64,000 nt of DNA from Paenibacillus_E allorhizoplanae (GCF_927798215.1 NZ_CAKMMW010000013.1:62001-126000), one strand, 5' to 3'; numbered from the stretch's first letter, positions 43,678 to 52,086 are shown. Notes: generated by a model not told the origin, from the letters alone. Made by a program: numbers and translations.

Positions 43678-44174
43678 CGTTTGACCTCGTTTATTCTAGA
43701 TTGAAGTGCGGAGGAATGCGCATGACAAATAGCGATAGCGAGCGCATCAGCGACGTCATCTGGTTTCGGTATTTGGGACAACTTTAACAAAATCTTAACC
43801 ATCTCCTGCACTTGCTTCTTTTCTGCATTTCCATAACCTACAACGGCTTGCTTGACTTGAAGTGGCGTATATTCAGCAATCGGCAGCCCAGCCTGCACGC
43901 CCGCAAGAATCATTACACCTCGCGCCTGGCCTACGGTGAATGCCGTTGTTACATTTCGATTAAAAAATAGTTTCTCAATGGACATCACATCTGGTTTATA
44001 TTTCTCTATCAATTGTACTGTAGCGTCATAGACATCCTTCAATCGGATACCTGGATCCGTGTGTGCTTCCGTTTGAATCGAACCATATTGTACCGGAACT
44101 AGTTTACTGCCGATTTTATCAATAAAGCCAAAGCCTACGATCGCGATCCCTGGATCAATCCCTAGAATACGCAA
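43674..44174 (-). CDS. ruvC: Crossover junction endodeoxyribonuclease RuvC
   Basis: 166 residues. It cleaves Holliday junctions. The four acidic catalytic residues are recognisable: GIDPG near residue 7, SIEKLFFNRN near residue 67, and two Asp in DDVADALAIAICHAH near residues 138-141. B. subtilis lacks RuvC and uses RecU; Paenibacillaceae often keep it, so its presence next to ruvAB is informative for taxonomy. Confidence 0.95.
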   Translation of the reverse strand: MRILGIDPGIAIVGFGFIDKIGSKLVPVQYGSIQTEAHTDPGIRLKDVYDATVQLIEKYKPDVMSIEKLFFNRNVTTAFTVGQARGVMILAGVQAGLPIAEYTPLQVKQAVVGYGNAEKKQVQEMVKILLKLSQIPKPDDVADALAIAICHAHSSALQSRINEVKR

Positions 44175-44244
44175 AGTATTTCTCTCCCATCTTTAAAAAA
44201 AGCGAACGTATGTAGTCATTTCCATTATAGCAGATAACAAAAAA

Positions 44245-44280
44245 AAGAGATAGACTCGGGAGTTACCGAAACTATCTCTT
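44245..44280 (-). terminator. Terminator after bofC
   Basis: AAGAGATAG and CTATCTCTT pair perfectly over 9 bp, and the minus-strand transcript continues with a long U-run. It separates bofC from ruvC. Confidence 0.9.
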
Positions 44281-44306
44281 GAGCTTTATCTATGCTATTG
44301 TGTGAA

Positions 44307-44969
44307 CTAAGGACGTGACATTGCACCTTCCGTAACTTCTATGGCATAATCGCTGAACGTTGATAATACGCTATTATACTCCTCTATATCCGTTACTCGA
44401 ATTCCTTTATGAAGTTGTGCCACTGTATCTCTTGGTAAACTGCTTTCTAGCTGCTGAATATTGAGTTGGAAAAAGGTGCGAATGATGTGATTGTTTGCAG
44501 GAGTCCCATTGAATAACGACAAATTGCTGCTACCGTCTATTCCGAATACTGCTTTTTCTTTGCAGTCTGGAGATAAGTCTTCAATGTTTTCCGTAAAAAC
44601 AACCTCGCCTGTCTCTTGAATGCTTAACTGCCAATTAGGGTGTTGTTTCTGCAGTGAGAGTAGTTCTTGTGACGTATGCGAACCCAATTGACTGCGTTCT
44701 TCTCCACAAACATAGGACTTGAGCAAATAGCTTTCTCTGCGATCGGAAATGGCTTGCAACAATTTCGTTGCTTCCTGAATACGTACATCTTCTTCTGGTG
44801 TTAAATCAGCGATGGTCGCGCGAGTGGCAACTTTCGGGTTGTAGGGGGAATCATCACCAAATACGGACCAGGTAACCATAGCAACCAGAACGAATATCCC
44901 TAAGGTCAACCAACTTCGCTTCCAGCGTAATCTCTTTTTCAATTGCTTCAAGAACCGATGTACAATCAC
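44307..44969 (-). CDS. bofC: Forespore intercompartmental-signalling protein BofC
   Basis: 220 residues. One N-terminal membrane segment or uncleaved signal (WLTLGIFVLVAMVTWSVF, about residues 19-36), then the BofC core: ESYLLKSYVCGEERSQLG, TGEVVFTENIEDLSPDCKEK and the SSLPRDTVAQLHKGIRVTDI to VLSTFSDYAIEV end. In B. subtilis BofC checks the SpoIVB peptidase in the SigK checkpoint. The two cysteines (in VCGEE and PDCKE) are kept and may form a disulfide. GTG 44969 with AAGGGG upstream is preferred to the frame start 45020. It follows ruvCAB in B. subtilis too. Confidence 0.9.
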   Translation of the reverse strand: MIVHRFLKQLKKRLRWKRSWLTLGIFVLVAMVTWSVFGDDSPYNPKVATRATIADLTPEEDVRIQEATKLLQAISDRRESYLLKSYVCGEERSQLGSHTSQELLSLQKQHPNWQLSIQETGEVVFTENIEDLSPDCKEKAVFGIDGSSNLSLFNGTPANNHIIRTFFQLNIQQLESSLPRDTVAQLHKGIRVTDIEEYNSVLSTFSDYAIEVTEGAMSRP

Positions 44970-45045
44970 GTTATCCCCTTCTTCTTGTTTTTTCGTATTG
45001 TTTCCATTTGCAAGAAGCACTATACATCATTTACCATAGAAGAGA

Positions 45046-45243
45046 ATGAAACCAATCAAGACGGATGGTGAATTTACCATGAACGGAAGAAAGCCAATTA
45101 AACGCACAACTCTCCTCATTATCGGCGTCGTTATATTGTGGGGAAGTGTAGCTTTATGGAACGAAATCCATAAAATTGGAACAAGCAACTCGAATACGAA
45201 TACAACCTCTGTCTCGCATTCCAATCCAAGTCCTCGTAGCTAG
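45046..45243 (+). CDS. Hypothetical small single-pass membrane protein
   Basis: 65 residues from ATG 45046, or 54 from ATG 45079 (MNGRKPIKRTTLLI), which has GGTGA about seven bases upstream. One membrane span (TLLIIGVVILWGSVALW) is preceded by Arg/Lys residues and followed by an Asn/Ser/Thr-rich tail (TSNSNTNTTSVSHSNPSPRS), so the tail is probably outside. No family is recognised. It is divergent from bofC, and a 7-bp hairpin (45252-45268) without a T-run follows. Confidence 0.45.
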   Translation: MKPIKTDGEFTMNGRKPIKRTTLLIIGVVILWGSVALWNEIHKIGTSNSNTNTTSVSHSNPSPRS

Positions 45244-45345
45244 CAAAGAGACTTTGACTTCGTCAAAGATCCCTATAAATTGTCACGAAACTTACAAGAT
45301 TTCGGTAACAATTGGTTATAATCGTGCTCTCGCACTCATTTGAAT

Positions 45346-45373
45346 TTGACTGTAGCCACAGAAATGATATAGT
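45346..45373 (+). promoter_or_regulatory. Sigma-A promoter of the SigW-like gene
   Basis: -35 TTGACT (45346-45351), 16-base spacer, -10 TATAGT (45368-45373). A second, isolated TATAAT at 45317-45322 lies upstream without a good -35. No ECF-type -35 AAC with a CGT -10 at 16-17 bp was found. Confidence 0.65.
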
Positions 45374-45486
45374 CAAAGATAGATAAAAACTCTCATAGGC
45401 ATACAGGAATGACGATATATATGATATAAGCAAATGAGACTGGTCTAAACCTTTTTCTAAACGACAACTCTAAGGAGGGAAACATC

Positions 45487-46098
45487 ATGAATGTGGCAGA
45501 ACTTCAATTAATTCAATTATCCAGACGAGGCGATCGCAACGCTTTCGTGGAGTTAGTCGAGCTCTATCGTAGCAAAATACAAAAGCTTGCGTTTAAGATG
45601 CTGCATAACCGTCCTGATTCTGAGGATATTGTGCAAGAAACCTTTATCCGCGTCTATTTGAATTTAAACCACTTTGATGAAAGCCAGAATTTCTCAACCT
45701 GGATTTATCGGATCGGAAAAAACGTTGCCATCGATTTGCTGCGTAAAAAAAGGCCTGTTCAATACCTCGACGCGGAGCTAAATGATTTTGATGATGATTA
45801 CAGCTATTACAGTAAGCTTGCCAGCCAAGATCAATCACCAGAACATGCGGTACTTCAAACCGAAATTCAAGAGCATATGCACGCATCCATCAACAAATTA
45901 GCGGACAAATATAAAGGTATTATTACGCTGTACTATCTAGAGGAGCTTTCTCTTCAAGAAATTAGTGAGCGTCTGAACCTGCCGATTACGACTGTGAAAA
46001 CTCGTTTGCATCGGGGACGTGAGCTTCTTCGCAAAAAATGGGGAATGAATTTCGTTATTGGTTTAATGACCTTCTTCACATTAGGCATGATCGCTTAA
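45487..46098 (+). CDS. sigW: ECF RNA polymerase sigma factor, SigW-like, with hydrophobic C-terminal tail
   Basis: 203 residues. Region 2 (RNAFVELVELYRSKIQKLAF through HNRPDSEDIVQETFIRVYLN) and region 4 (YYLEELSLQEISERLNLPIT, then TVKTRLHRGRELLRKKW) are complete and closest in pattern to B. subtilis SigW, which answers envelope stress and is held by the RsiW anti-sigma factor. Two unusual points: the last 19 residues (185-203) form a hydrophobic tail, GMNFVIGLMTFFTLGMIA, absent from B. subtilis SigW as I recall it, and no anti-sigma gene follows; the next gene is convergent. AAGGAGGGAAAC precedes the ATG. Confidence 0.9.
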   Translation: MNVAELQLIQLSRRGDRNAFVELVELYRSKIQKLAFKMLHNRPDSEDIVQETFIRVYLNLNHFDESQNFSTWIYRIGKNVAIDLLRKKRPVQYLDAELNDFDDDYSYYSKLASQDQSPEHAVLQTEIQEHMHASINKLADKYKGIITLYYLEELSLQEISERLNLPITTVKTRLHRGRELLRKKWGMNFVIGLMTFFTLGMIA

Positions 46099-46116
46099 TT
46101 TCCCTGCAGAATAGGA

Positions 46117-46159
46117 ATAAGCCACAAACCACGATATCAATCGTGATTTGTGGCTTATT
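46117..46159. terminator. Bidirectional terminator between SigW-like gene and LysM gene
   Basis: AATAAGCCACAAA (46117-46129) pairs with TTTGTGGCTTATT (46147-46159); T-runs occur on both sides. Confidence 0.92.
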
Positions 46160-46169
46160 TTTTTGAAAC

Positions 46170-47432
46170 TTAGAAATTCATCCACGGGCCGTTCGGTTTG
46201 CTTGGTTCCCGCTTCTCTATGCCCCGTTCTTGCTGCTGTAAGAACGCACTCAACGCTGAGGCTCCAGATAATTTCACTTTTCGTGTTGAGCGACTTCCGC
46301 TAGTTTTGGGTTTAACTGATTTCTGCTTGTCGCGAATGTCAATGTCAAGTTCCGCTACCGTATCCGTAACCTGTTTCAGTTCATGGGTATGAACTTGCGG
46401 CAACAAAGATGATTCTTCATATGGAGCGTGCTGACCTGCACCCGCATAAGGAATACCATAGGGATCATGTTGGAACGCATATTGTTGCGCCATAAGATGA
46501 TCATACGGCATCGGAGGCGGATAAAAGGCAGGCATCGCAGTCATCTCCTGTGACGCATTATCCCAAGGGTTCCCCATTGGAACATTCGTGAAATGGGTTG
46601 GATAGTTCATCCAAGGCTGCTCATTCAAGGAAGATCCACCACACCCGCAGCCCTCATCGACGACAGTGACTGGAGCGACCATCGACGGAAGCTGCTCACA
46701 CGGCTCTTCCTGATACGGAGGATACGCCGGAAGCGTCATTGCCTCATGGTGCTGCTCAGGGTAAGCAAAGACTTCTGTGGCTGTAATATGAAATTGCTGG
46801 AACGGATGAACCGCTTGCCCATAGGGTTGATGGAGTCCTTGGTCTTCCATGACTGGAGCTGGAATAAACGGCGCCGGCTGCGTTATTTGTGGTACGGCAG
46901 GAACCGTTTCCCCCGTAGATAACGGAGGTGCTTCTACGACAGGTTGTTGTGGGCTAGCGATAATTGGCTGTTGATAAGCATCTGTTGGCGGCATTGGCTG
47001 AACCATTGGCACGGGAGCAAACGGCTCTGTGCTAAGTTTTGATGTATTGTGGTGCGTGTGGTGCGTTCCATGCTGATTACTTTGCGTATGTCCATGCTGC
47101 ATTTTGGGGACAAAAACAACATCCCCCGTCATAAGTACATTTGGATTCTTTAGATGTGCATTCGCTTTAATCATCGCTTGCAATGGCACATCCCACGCCT
47201 TTCCAAGCTTCCATAAACTGTCACCTTGCTGTACAACATGCTTATAAACAAAATCAGATGCAGGTGGTTCAACAGGTTTAACTGTAGATGGAATCTTCAC
47301 TTTCATCCCAATCTCAATCTGATTTGGATCAGCTATTTGCGGATTAAGTGCAATTATCTGGTCTAGGGTGGTGTTGTATTTTTTTGCGAGCTCGTACAGG
47401 GTATCGCCTTTTTTGACAATATGGATTTTCAA
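46170..47432 (-). CDS. SafA-like LysM spore-coat morphogenetic protein
   Basis: 420 residues. Two N-terminal LysM domains (residues 2-49, HIVKKGDTLYELAKKYN; and about 63-110, HVVQQGDSLWKLGKAWD) precede a long low-complexity region rich in Pro, Gln, His, Met and Tyr, with a His-rich HGTHHTHHNTS stretch and a Cys motif GCGCGG. The C-terminus is basic (KLSGASALSAFLQQQERG). B. subtilis SafA has an N-terminal LysM and anchors inner-coat proteins to the cortex interface. No signal peptide is visible, as expected for a coat protein made in the mother cell. The start is TTG at 47432 with AAGGAGG seven bases upstream. Confidence 0.78.
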   Translation of the reverse strand: MKIHIVKKGDTLYELAKKYNTTLDQIIALNPQIADPNQIEIGMKVKIPSTVKPVEPPASDFVYKHVVQQGDSLWKLGKAWDVPLQAMIKANAHLKNPNVLMTGDVVFVPKMQHGHTQSNQHGTHHTHHNTSKLSTEPFAPVPMVQPMPPTDAYQQPIIASPQQPVVEAPPLSTGETVPAVPQITQPAPFIPAPVMEDQGLHQPYGQAVHPFQQFHITATEVFAYPEQHHEAMTLPAYPPYQEEPCEQLPSMVAPVTVVDEGCGCGGSSLNEQPWMNYPTHFTNVPMGNPWDNASQEMTAMPAFYPPPMPYDHLMAQQYAFQHDPYGIPYAGAGQHAPYEESSLLPQVHTHELKQVTDTVAELDIDIRDKQKSVKPKTSGSRSTRKVKLSGASALSAFLQQQERGIEKREPSKPNGPWMNF

Positions 47433-47596
47433 AACCCTACCTCCTTAAAGTTTTCTACAGAAAACTGGCTTGTAAGCATCTCCTTCGCGTTTCTCTTCCA
47501 ATCGCCATAAACTTGGCCGCGTCAGCATCGCTTATTCACAATAATGATATTACAGTTTATGCACGTTCCTAGGCTTTTGCCCCTGTCGCACAAAAA

Positions 47597-47627
47597 AAAT
47601 CCCTCGCGTCATAAACGCAAGGGATTT
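47597..47627 (-). terminator. Terminator after pheA
   Basis: AAATCCCTTGCGTTTATGAC on the minus strand begins a hairpin that pairs with GCGAGGGATTT, followed by a run of U residues (complement of 47592-47599). It ends the pheB-hom-thrB-pheA transcript. Confidence 0.92.
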
Positions 47628-47630
47628 TCC

Positions 47631-48497
47631 TTAGGATCCTATATACGGATAGCTTGGATAACAGCCCAAAATTCGAACCTGACATCCAATTGCTTCGATC
47701 TCTTGTATAGCTGAAGGCAGAAGAACAGAGTCCAACGTACCCGCAATATCGATATAGAAATAATAATTGCCAAGCTTCTTTTTCGTCGGTTTCGATTCAA
47801 TCTTGGAAAGATTAATTCTACGCCAAGCAAAAGCCGATAGAACTTGGTGCAATGCACCTGGATAATCCTCGGGAAGAGTAACTAAAATCGTCGTCTTCAT
47901 ATCCTCCGACGGCAACAACTCCGACGCTTCTTTACCTACAAGCAAGAAGCGAGTCATGTTATCCTTGTGATCTTGAATCTCACGTTGCAACATCGGCACA
48001 CCATAGTTCGCCGAGGCAATGGCTGTCCCAATCGCAGCAACAGTCGGGTCCTGAAGCGTAGACACGATGCGTACTCCCTCAGCCGTAGAGCTTACTTGTT
48101 CAAACTCGGCCTCACGCAAATATTGCTTCATAAATTGATTGCATTGTGCAGGTACAACTTGATGAGAGAGTACCTTGCGAATATGACGATAGGGATTCAA
48201 TGCGTCAACTTCTGCATCGGGATTGGGGTAACCAATCAGATTCATATCGATCGGAAATACCCATTCTGCTCGAATCGGAAGATCAACTTCATGAACGAGC
48301 CAATCCACGTGGAGATGTACAGAGCCTTCTAGCGTATTTTCAATGGGTATCACACTTAAATCGGTTTCACCCGATGCCGTTGCGTTGAAAACCTCAGAGA
48401 TCAGCTTGTACGAGACATACGTAAAATTCTCACCTAGAAAGTGACGTGTAGCTTCTTCCGAGAACGTACTGGGTCCAAGAATCGCAACTCGCTTCAT
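47631..48497 (-). CDS. pheA: Prephenate dehydratase
   Basis: 288 residues. Makes phenylpyruvate from prephenate for phenylalanine synthesis. The catalytic PDT domain has VAILGPSTFSEEATRHFLGE and PIENTLEGSVHLHVDWLV; a C-terminal ACT domain (LVTLPEDYPGALHQVLSAFA to SKIESKPTKKKLGNYYFYID) holds the GALH and ESRP-like elements for Phe feedback. The start overlaps the thrB stop by 4 bp. Confidence 0.95.
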   Translation of the reverse strand: MKRVAILGPSTFSEEATRHFLGENFTYVSYKLISEVFNATASGETDLSVIPIENTLEGSVHLHVDWLVHEVDLPIRAEWVFPIDMNLIGYPNPDAEVDALNPYRHIRKVLSHQVVPAQCNQFMKQYLREAEFEQVSSTAEGVRIVSTLQDPTVAAIGTAIASANYGVPMLQREIQDHKDNMTRFLLVGKEASELLPSEDMKTTILVTLPEDYPGALHQVLSAFAWRRINLSKIESKPTKKKLGNYYFYIDIAGTLDSVLLPSAIQEIEAIGCQVRILGCYPSYPYIGS

Positions 48498-49471
48498 GCC
48501 AGCACCTCATTTTCCACCAAGGATAGAAGACTCTCATCTCCACTTTGAAGGGCTGTCGTCGTCACACCTTCTTGGCTCGGTTTCAGCCATAGAAGCTGGG
48601 CTTCAATGCCTTCCTTCGCCAACGTATCTTGAAGAAACATCTCTAGCTCCGTCTTCTTCTCACTGCGTGCATCGACCAGTGCTAACATGGTTGGTCCTGC
48701 CCCGCTCAATGCAACACCAAGCGCGCCATGATCTTCACATTCATTCAATAGTGTCTTCATGCCAGGGATAAGTGCCGCGCGATAGGGCTGATGCAATCTG
48801 TCCTTCATCGCAAGACGAATCATCTCTAGGTTCCCTGTACTTAAAGCAGCAACAAGTAACGAGGAGTGACTAAGATTGAACACCGCATCCTTCATGGTTA
48901 CATGTTGAGGCATAACACCCCTCGCCTTTTCGGTCGATAACTGGAAGGCAGGTATCGCCACCAGCACCTCCAAATTATGATCAGGCTCAATACGTATCGA
49001 CTCTGCTCTTACTTCGTCCCAGAAAGCTACGACAATTCCGCCGTATAAGCTTGCGCCCACATTATCAGGGTGCTTCTCCAGACGCGAAGCAATTTGGAAA
49101 AGTTCATAGGTTGAGAATCGATTCCCAATAAGTGCGTTAGCACCTGCAAGCGCCCCTACGATAGCCGAAGCACTGCTTCCTAAACCACGCGTAAGTGGAA
49201 TTTCGCTATACATGGAAATCTCAAGTTCTGGATGCGAAACGCCAGCTTTATCAAACACCATTTGAGCTACTTTATAGATTAAATTCGATTTATCCGTAGG
49301 AATCCCGCTCATCTGATCGCCGATCAATTGAATTCTTGTCTGATCAGAGATCGCCATATCAATCCAAGCATATAAGTTCAAGGCCATCCCCAAGGAGTCA
49401 AAGCCGGGACCTAGATTCGCAGTGCTTGCCGGTACTTTCACCCTTACCTTTTGTTCTGTCTTGTAGCTCAT
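48494..49471 (-). CDS. thrB: Homoserine kinase
   Basis: 325 residues, GHMP kinase superfamily. ATP-binding loop TRGLGSSASAIVGALAGANA (about residue 95), N-terminal VPASTANLGPGFDSLGMAL and C-terminal ALSGAGPTMLALVD match. It phosphorylates homoserine on the way to threonine. Coupled by overlap to pheA and 74 bp downstream of hom; thrC is not in this operon. Confidence 0.95.
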   Translation of the reverse strand: MSYKTEQKVRVKVPASTANLGPGFDSLGMALNLYAWIDMAISDQTRIQLIGDQMSGIPTDKSNLIYKVAQMVFDKAGVSHPELEISMYSEIPLTRGLGSSASAIVGALAGANALIGNRFSTYELFQIASRLEKHPDNVGASLYGGIVVAFWDEVRAESIRIEPDHNLEVLVAIPAFQLSTEKARGVMPQHVTMKDAVFNLSHSSLLVAALSTGNLEMIRLAMKDRLHQPYRAALIPGMKTLLNECEDHGALGVALSGAGPTMLALVDARSEKKTELEMFLQDTLAKEGIEAQLLWLKPSQEGVTTTALQSGDESLLSLVENEVLA

Positions 49472-49508
49472 TTCGAAATTGCGCCTCTCTTCACTTAAAA
49501 TAAACGTC

Positions 49509-49538
49509 TAACGCACTCCTCCTAGGATGAGTGCGTTA
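49509..49538 (-). terminator. Hairpin after hom (possible partial terminator)
   Basis: TAACGCACTC and GAGTGCGTTA form a 10-bp stem with CTCCTAGGAT between; the following minus-strand sequence is GACGTTTATTTTAAG with a weak U-run, so readthrough into thrB may be substantial. Confidence 0.6.
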
Positions 49539-49545
49539 CCGATTT

Positions 49546-50832
49546 CTAACCTTCTACACGATATACACTCTTAATCGCATGGATAACATCCATGGATTCG
49601 AATTGGTTCAATACATTTTTCATGCTCGCTTGATTAGCATCATGTGTAATAATGATGATCTCAGCTTTCGGGTTCGATTTATTCGGATGTTGGAAAACCG
49701 ATTCCAAGCTAACCTCATGCTCTGCGAAAATTTGTGTGATTTGGGCAAGCACGCCTGCTTTGTCTTCAACATGAAGTAGAATGAAGTTTTTGGAAGCGAT
49801 TTGTTCGTCCGTTTTAAGCTTCTTCTCTTTGTAAGGAGCTTGTACCGTACGTCCATTAATCCCTAATTTCAAGTTGCGTACAACAGCCACTAGATCAGCT
49901 ACAACGGATGTTGCTGTAGGAAGTTCACCTGCACCCGCACCGTAGAACATCGTTTCACCAACTGCTTCACCAGTCACATAAACGGCATTGAATACACCAT
50001 TTACGGAAGCTAGCGGATGCGAGTTTTTGACCATCGTCGGTTGAACGCTTACGGAGATATGGCCATCATGGTTCTCAGCAATACCAAGCAATTTTACTTC
50101 ATAGCCTAACTTTTTACCGTATTGGATATCTTCCTTCGTTACTTTGGAAATACCTTTCGCTTCCACATCGCTTAAAGCGACATTGGCATGAAAACCAAGC
50201 GTCGATAGGATCGTCATTTTGCGAGCCGCATCTAAGCCCTCAACATCCGAAGTAGGGTCCGCTTCTGCATAGCCTAATTCTTGTGCTTCTTTCAACACAT
50301 CGGCATATGCAGCGCCTTCTTGACTCATTTTAGTTAAAATGTAGTTTGTCGTGCCGTTCACAATCCCCATAATCTTCGTGATGCGATCCGAGGAGAAGCC
50401 TTCAACAAGTGCACGAATGATCGGAATCCCGCCCGCAACACTCGCCTCATAAAAAACATCACAATTATTTTCAGCGGCTTTGGCCAAAATTTCAGCACCA
50501 TGCATCGCCATTAGATCCTTATTCGCTGTAATGATGTGTTTGCCGTTCCCAAGTGCTGTTAGAATGTGGGCTTTCGTCGCTTCAACACCACCCATTACTT
50601 CTACAACGATATCGATCTCACTATCCCCAATGACGTCCCAGACGTTCTCTGTAAGCTTATCTACATCAACAGAAATGTTACGAAGTTTGGATTTATCTTG
50701 TACAAGAATTTTGGCAATTTCAATAGCTGAACCTGTTTGACGTTGCAAATCTTCTTGATGGCCTTCAACAATACGTACGACACCTGTTCCTACAGTTCCT
50801 AATCCTAGTAAACCAACCTTGATGGGTTTCAT
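49546..50832 (-). CDS. hom: Homoserine dehydrogenase
   Basis: 428 residues. NAD(P)-binding GLLGLGTVGTGVVRIVEGHQ at the N-terminus; catalytic domain with VEASVAGGIPIIRALVEGFS-like EASVAGGIPIIRALVEG (about residue 130) and GYAEADPTSDVEGLDAARKM (about residue 192); C-terminal ACT domain (FILLHVEDKAGVLAQITQIF) for threonine feedback. AGGAGGTAATGAA lies upstream of the ATG. It shares an operon with an ACT regulator (pheB-like), thrB and pheA. Confidence 0.96.
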   Translation of the reverse strand: MKPIKVGLLGLGTVGTGVVRIVEGHQEDLQRQTGSAIEIAKILVQDKSKLRNISVDVDKLTENVWDVIGDSEIDIVVEVMGGVEATKAHILTALGNGKHIITANKDLMAMHGAEILAKAAENNCDVFYEASVAGGIPIIRALVEGFSSDRITKIMGIVNGTTNYILTKMSQEGAAYADVLKEAQELGYAEADPTSDVEGLDAARKMTILSTLGFHANVALSDVEAKGISKVTKEDIQYGKKLGYEVKLLGIAENHDGHISVSVQPTMVKNSHPLASVNGVFNAVYVTGEAVGETMFYGAGAGELPTATSVVADLVAVVRNLKLGINGRTVQAPYKEKKLKTDEQIASKNFILLHVEDKAGVLAQITQIFAEHEVSLESVFQHPNKSNPKAEIIIITHDANQASMKNVLNQFESMDVIHAIKSVYRVEG

Positions 50833-50861
50833 TTCATTACCTCCTGAATTGTATGCTAATC

Positions 50862-51344
50862 TTAACTGCCTTGACCGATGACCATGGCACGCTTGACTCC
50901 GTCTTGCGCTCCTAAGCGATCCACAATTTCGCGGATCTCCTCGCCCATGGATGAAATTTCTAAGGATATAACGACATTCGCCATACCTTGTAATGGAATC
51001 GTTTGGTGGATGGTCAACACATTGCCATCCAAATTGGCGATGAGTGCGAGTACGCGGGACAATATTCCGGACCTATGCTCCAAATCCATTGAAATTGTAA
51101 TTATTCGTTCGCGCTCTAGCTTGCTAAGTGGATGAATGCCATCTTTATACTTATAGAAGGCGCTTCTGCTCAGCCCAACTTGTTCGACAGCGTCGTGAAT
51201 CGTCTTCACTTCACCCCGTGCAAGTAACTCCTTGGCCTGTGCTGTCTTCAGAACACCTTCTGGAAGAATGTCCTCACGGACTAAGTAGTACCTCTCAGGT
51301 CCGATGTGCTTCATGGTTGGAAGAAACTCTTTGCTCTCCGGCAC
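50862..51344 (-). CDS. pheB: ACT-domain protein, PheB-like (UPF0735)
   Basis: 160 residues. The N-terminal half (RYYLVREDILPEGVLKTAQA and EVKTIHDAVEQVGLSRSAFY) looks like a helical HTH-like region, and the C-terminal half (ITISMDLEHRSGILSRVLAL onwards) is an ACT domain that binds small metabolites, probably an amino acid. B. subtilis pheB lies just before pheA and is of unknown function. It is first in the pheB-hom-thrB-pheA operon, so a sensing or regulatory role is plausible but unproven. The start codon is GTG 51344; ATG 51311 (MKHIGPERY) is an alternative. Confidence 0.85.
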   Translation of the reverse strand: MPESKEFLPTMKHIGPERYYLVREDILPEGVLKTAQAKELLARGEVKTIHDAVEQVGLSRSAFYKYKDGIHPLSKLERERIITISMDLEHRSGILSRVLALIANLDGNVLTIHQTIPLQGMANVVISLEISSMGEEIREIVDRLGAQDGVKRAMVIGQGS

Positions 51345-51391
51345 CTAACTACCGTCCTCTCCAAAAAGACTAATGTTTCCCTATAGAGGAC

Positions 51392-51420
51392 ATTATATCG
51401 AAACATGCCTCGTGAAGCAA
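51392..51420 (-). promoter_or_regulatory. Sigma-A promoter of pheB operon
   Basis: Minus strand -35 TTGCTT (complement of 51415-51420), 17-base spacer, -10 TATAAT (complement of 51392-51397), about 45 bases before the GTG start. Confidence 0.7.
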
Positions 51421-51511
51421 TAGGCAAAATGCATCCAAGCATTCGCCTTTGCAGCCCCTTCCTTTTCTATGATAAGCTGAAACGGAACTAACGAAGGGAG
51501 GGGATCTCTCC

Positions 51512-52021
51512 ATGATTACATTACGAATGATGTCTACCGCACTTTTATGGAACAAGCATGACGAGCTCCTCATGATGAAACGCGCATTAAACCGCACGCT
51601 CTCTCCCGGCTTATGGGCGGCTATTGGCGGTCATCTCGAACCGCATGAAATTAGCCAACCAAGAACGGCTTGCTTTCGTGAGGTTTGGGAAGAAACCGGC
51701 ATCGAGCAAGACGAAATTCAAGATTTACATCTGCAATATGTCTTACTTCGGCTCAATGGCCAAGAAATACGCCAACAGTTTTTCTATGTCGGTAAAACGG
51801 ATGTGAATCCACGAATCGTTACATCGGAAGGTGATTTGCATTGGATTCACAAAGCAGAGGTCCTAGATCGCCCGATGCCCTATATTTTTCGCTGCTTACT
51901 CGAACATTATTTCAGCGTGGGCCCGACTTCTCATCCATGGATAGGCTCTGCAGGGATTCAATCAGGGACAGACACACCTACAATACATTGGAACCCCTTA
52001 TTGGACCCGATGCAAATTTAA
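51512..52021 (+). CDS. Nudix hydrolase
   Basis: 169 residues. Nudix box visible as GGHLEPHE followed, after nine residues, by REVWEETGIEQ (about residues 46-72); the standard spacing is seven, so this box has two extra residues (ISQPRTACF). Nudix enzymes cleave nucleoside diphosphates linked to another group, often damaged nucleotides. GGAGGGGAT precedes the ATG. The substrate is unknown. A bidirectional terminator follows. Confidence 0.85.
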   Translation: MITLRMMSTALLWNKHDELLMMKRALNRTLSPGLWAAIGGHLEPHEISQPRTACFREVWEETGIEQDEIQDLHLQYVLLRLNGQEIRQQFFYVGKTDVNPRIVTSEGDLHWIHKAEVLDRPMPYIFRCLLEHYFSVGPTSHPWIGSAGIQSGTDTPTIHWNPLLDPMQI

Positions 52022-52038
52022 TCCAACCCCTGACTTGG

Positions 52039-52077
52039 AAAAGAGCAGACAACGATTTCTCGTTGCCTGCTCTTTTT
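52039..52077. terminator. Bidirectional terminator between Nudix and NlpC/P60 genes
   Basis: AAAAGAGCAG and CTGCTCTTTTT pair, with an inner CAACG/CGTTG pair and a small loop. U-runs on both sides. Confidence 0.92.
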
Positions 52078-52086
52078 GTAGCATTC

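Noticed and set aside
45252..45268. CTTTGAC/GTCAAAG hairpin as terminator of the small membrane gene
   Set aside because: A stem of 7 bp with a 3-nt loop and no T-run; insufficient for a terminator call.
45295..45340. SigW-type autoregulatory promoter (GAAAC at 45290-45295)
   Set aside because: No CGT -10 occurs 16-17 bases downstream; a sigma-A promoter at 45346-45373 explains the gene.
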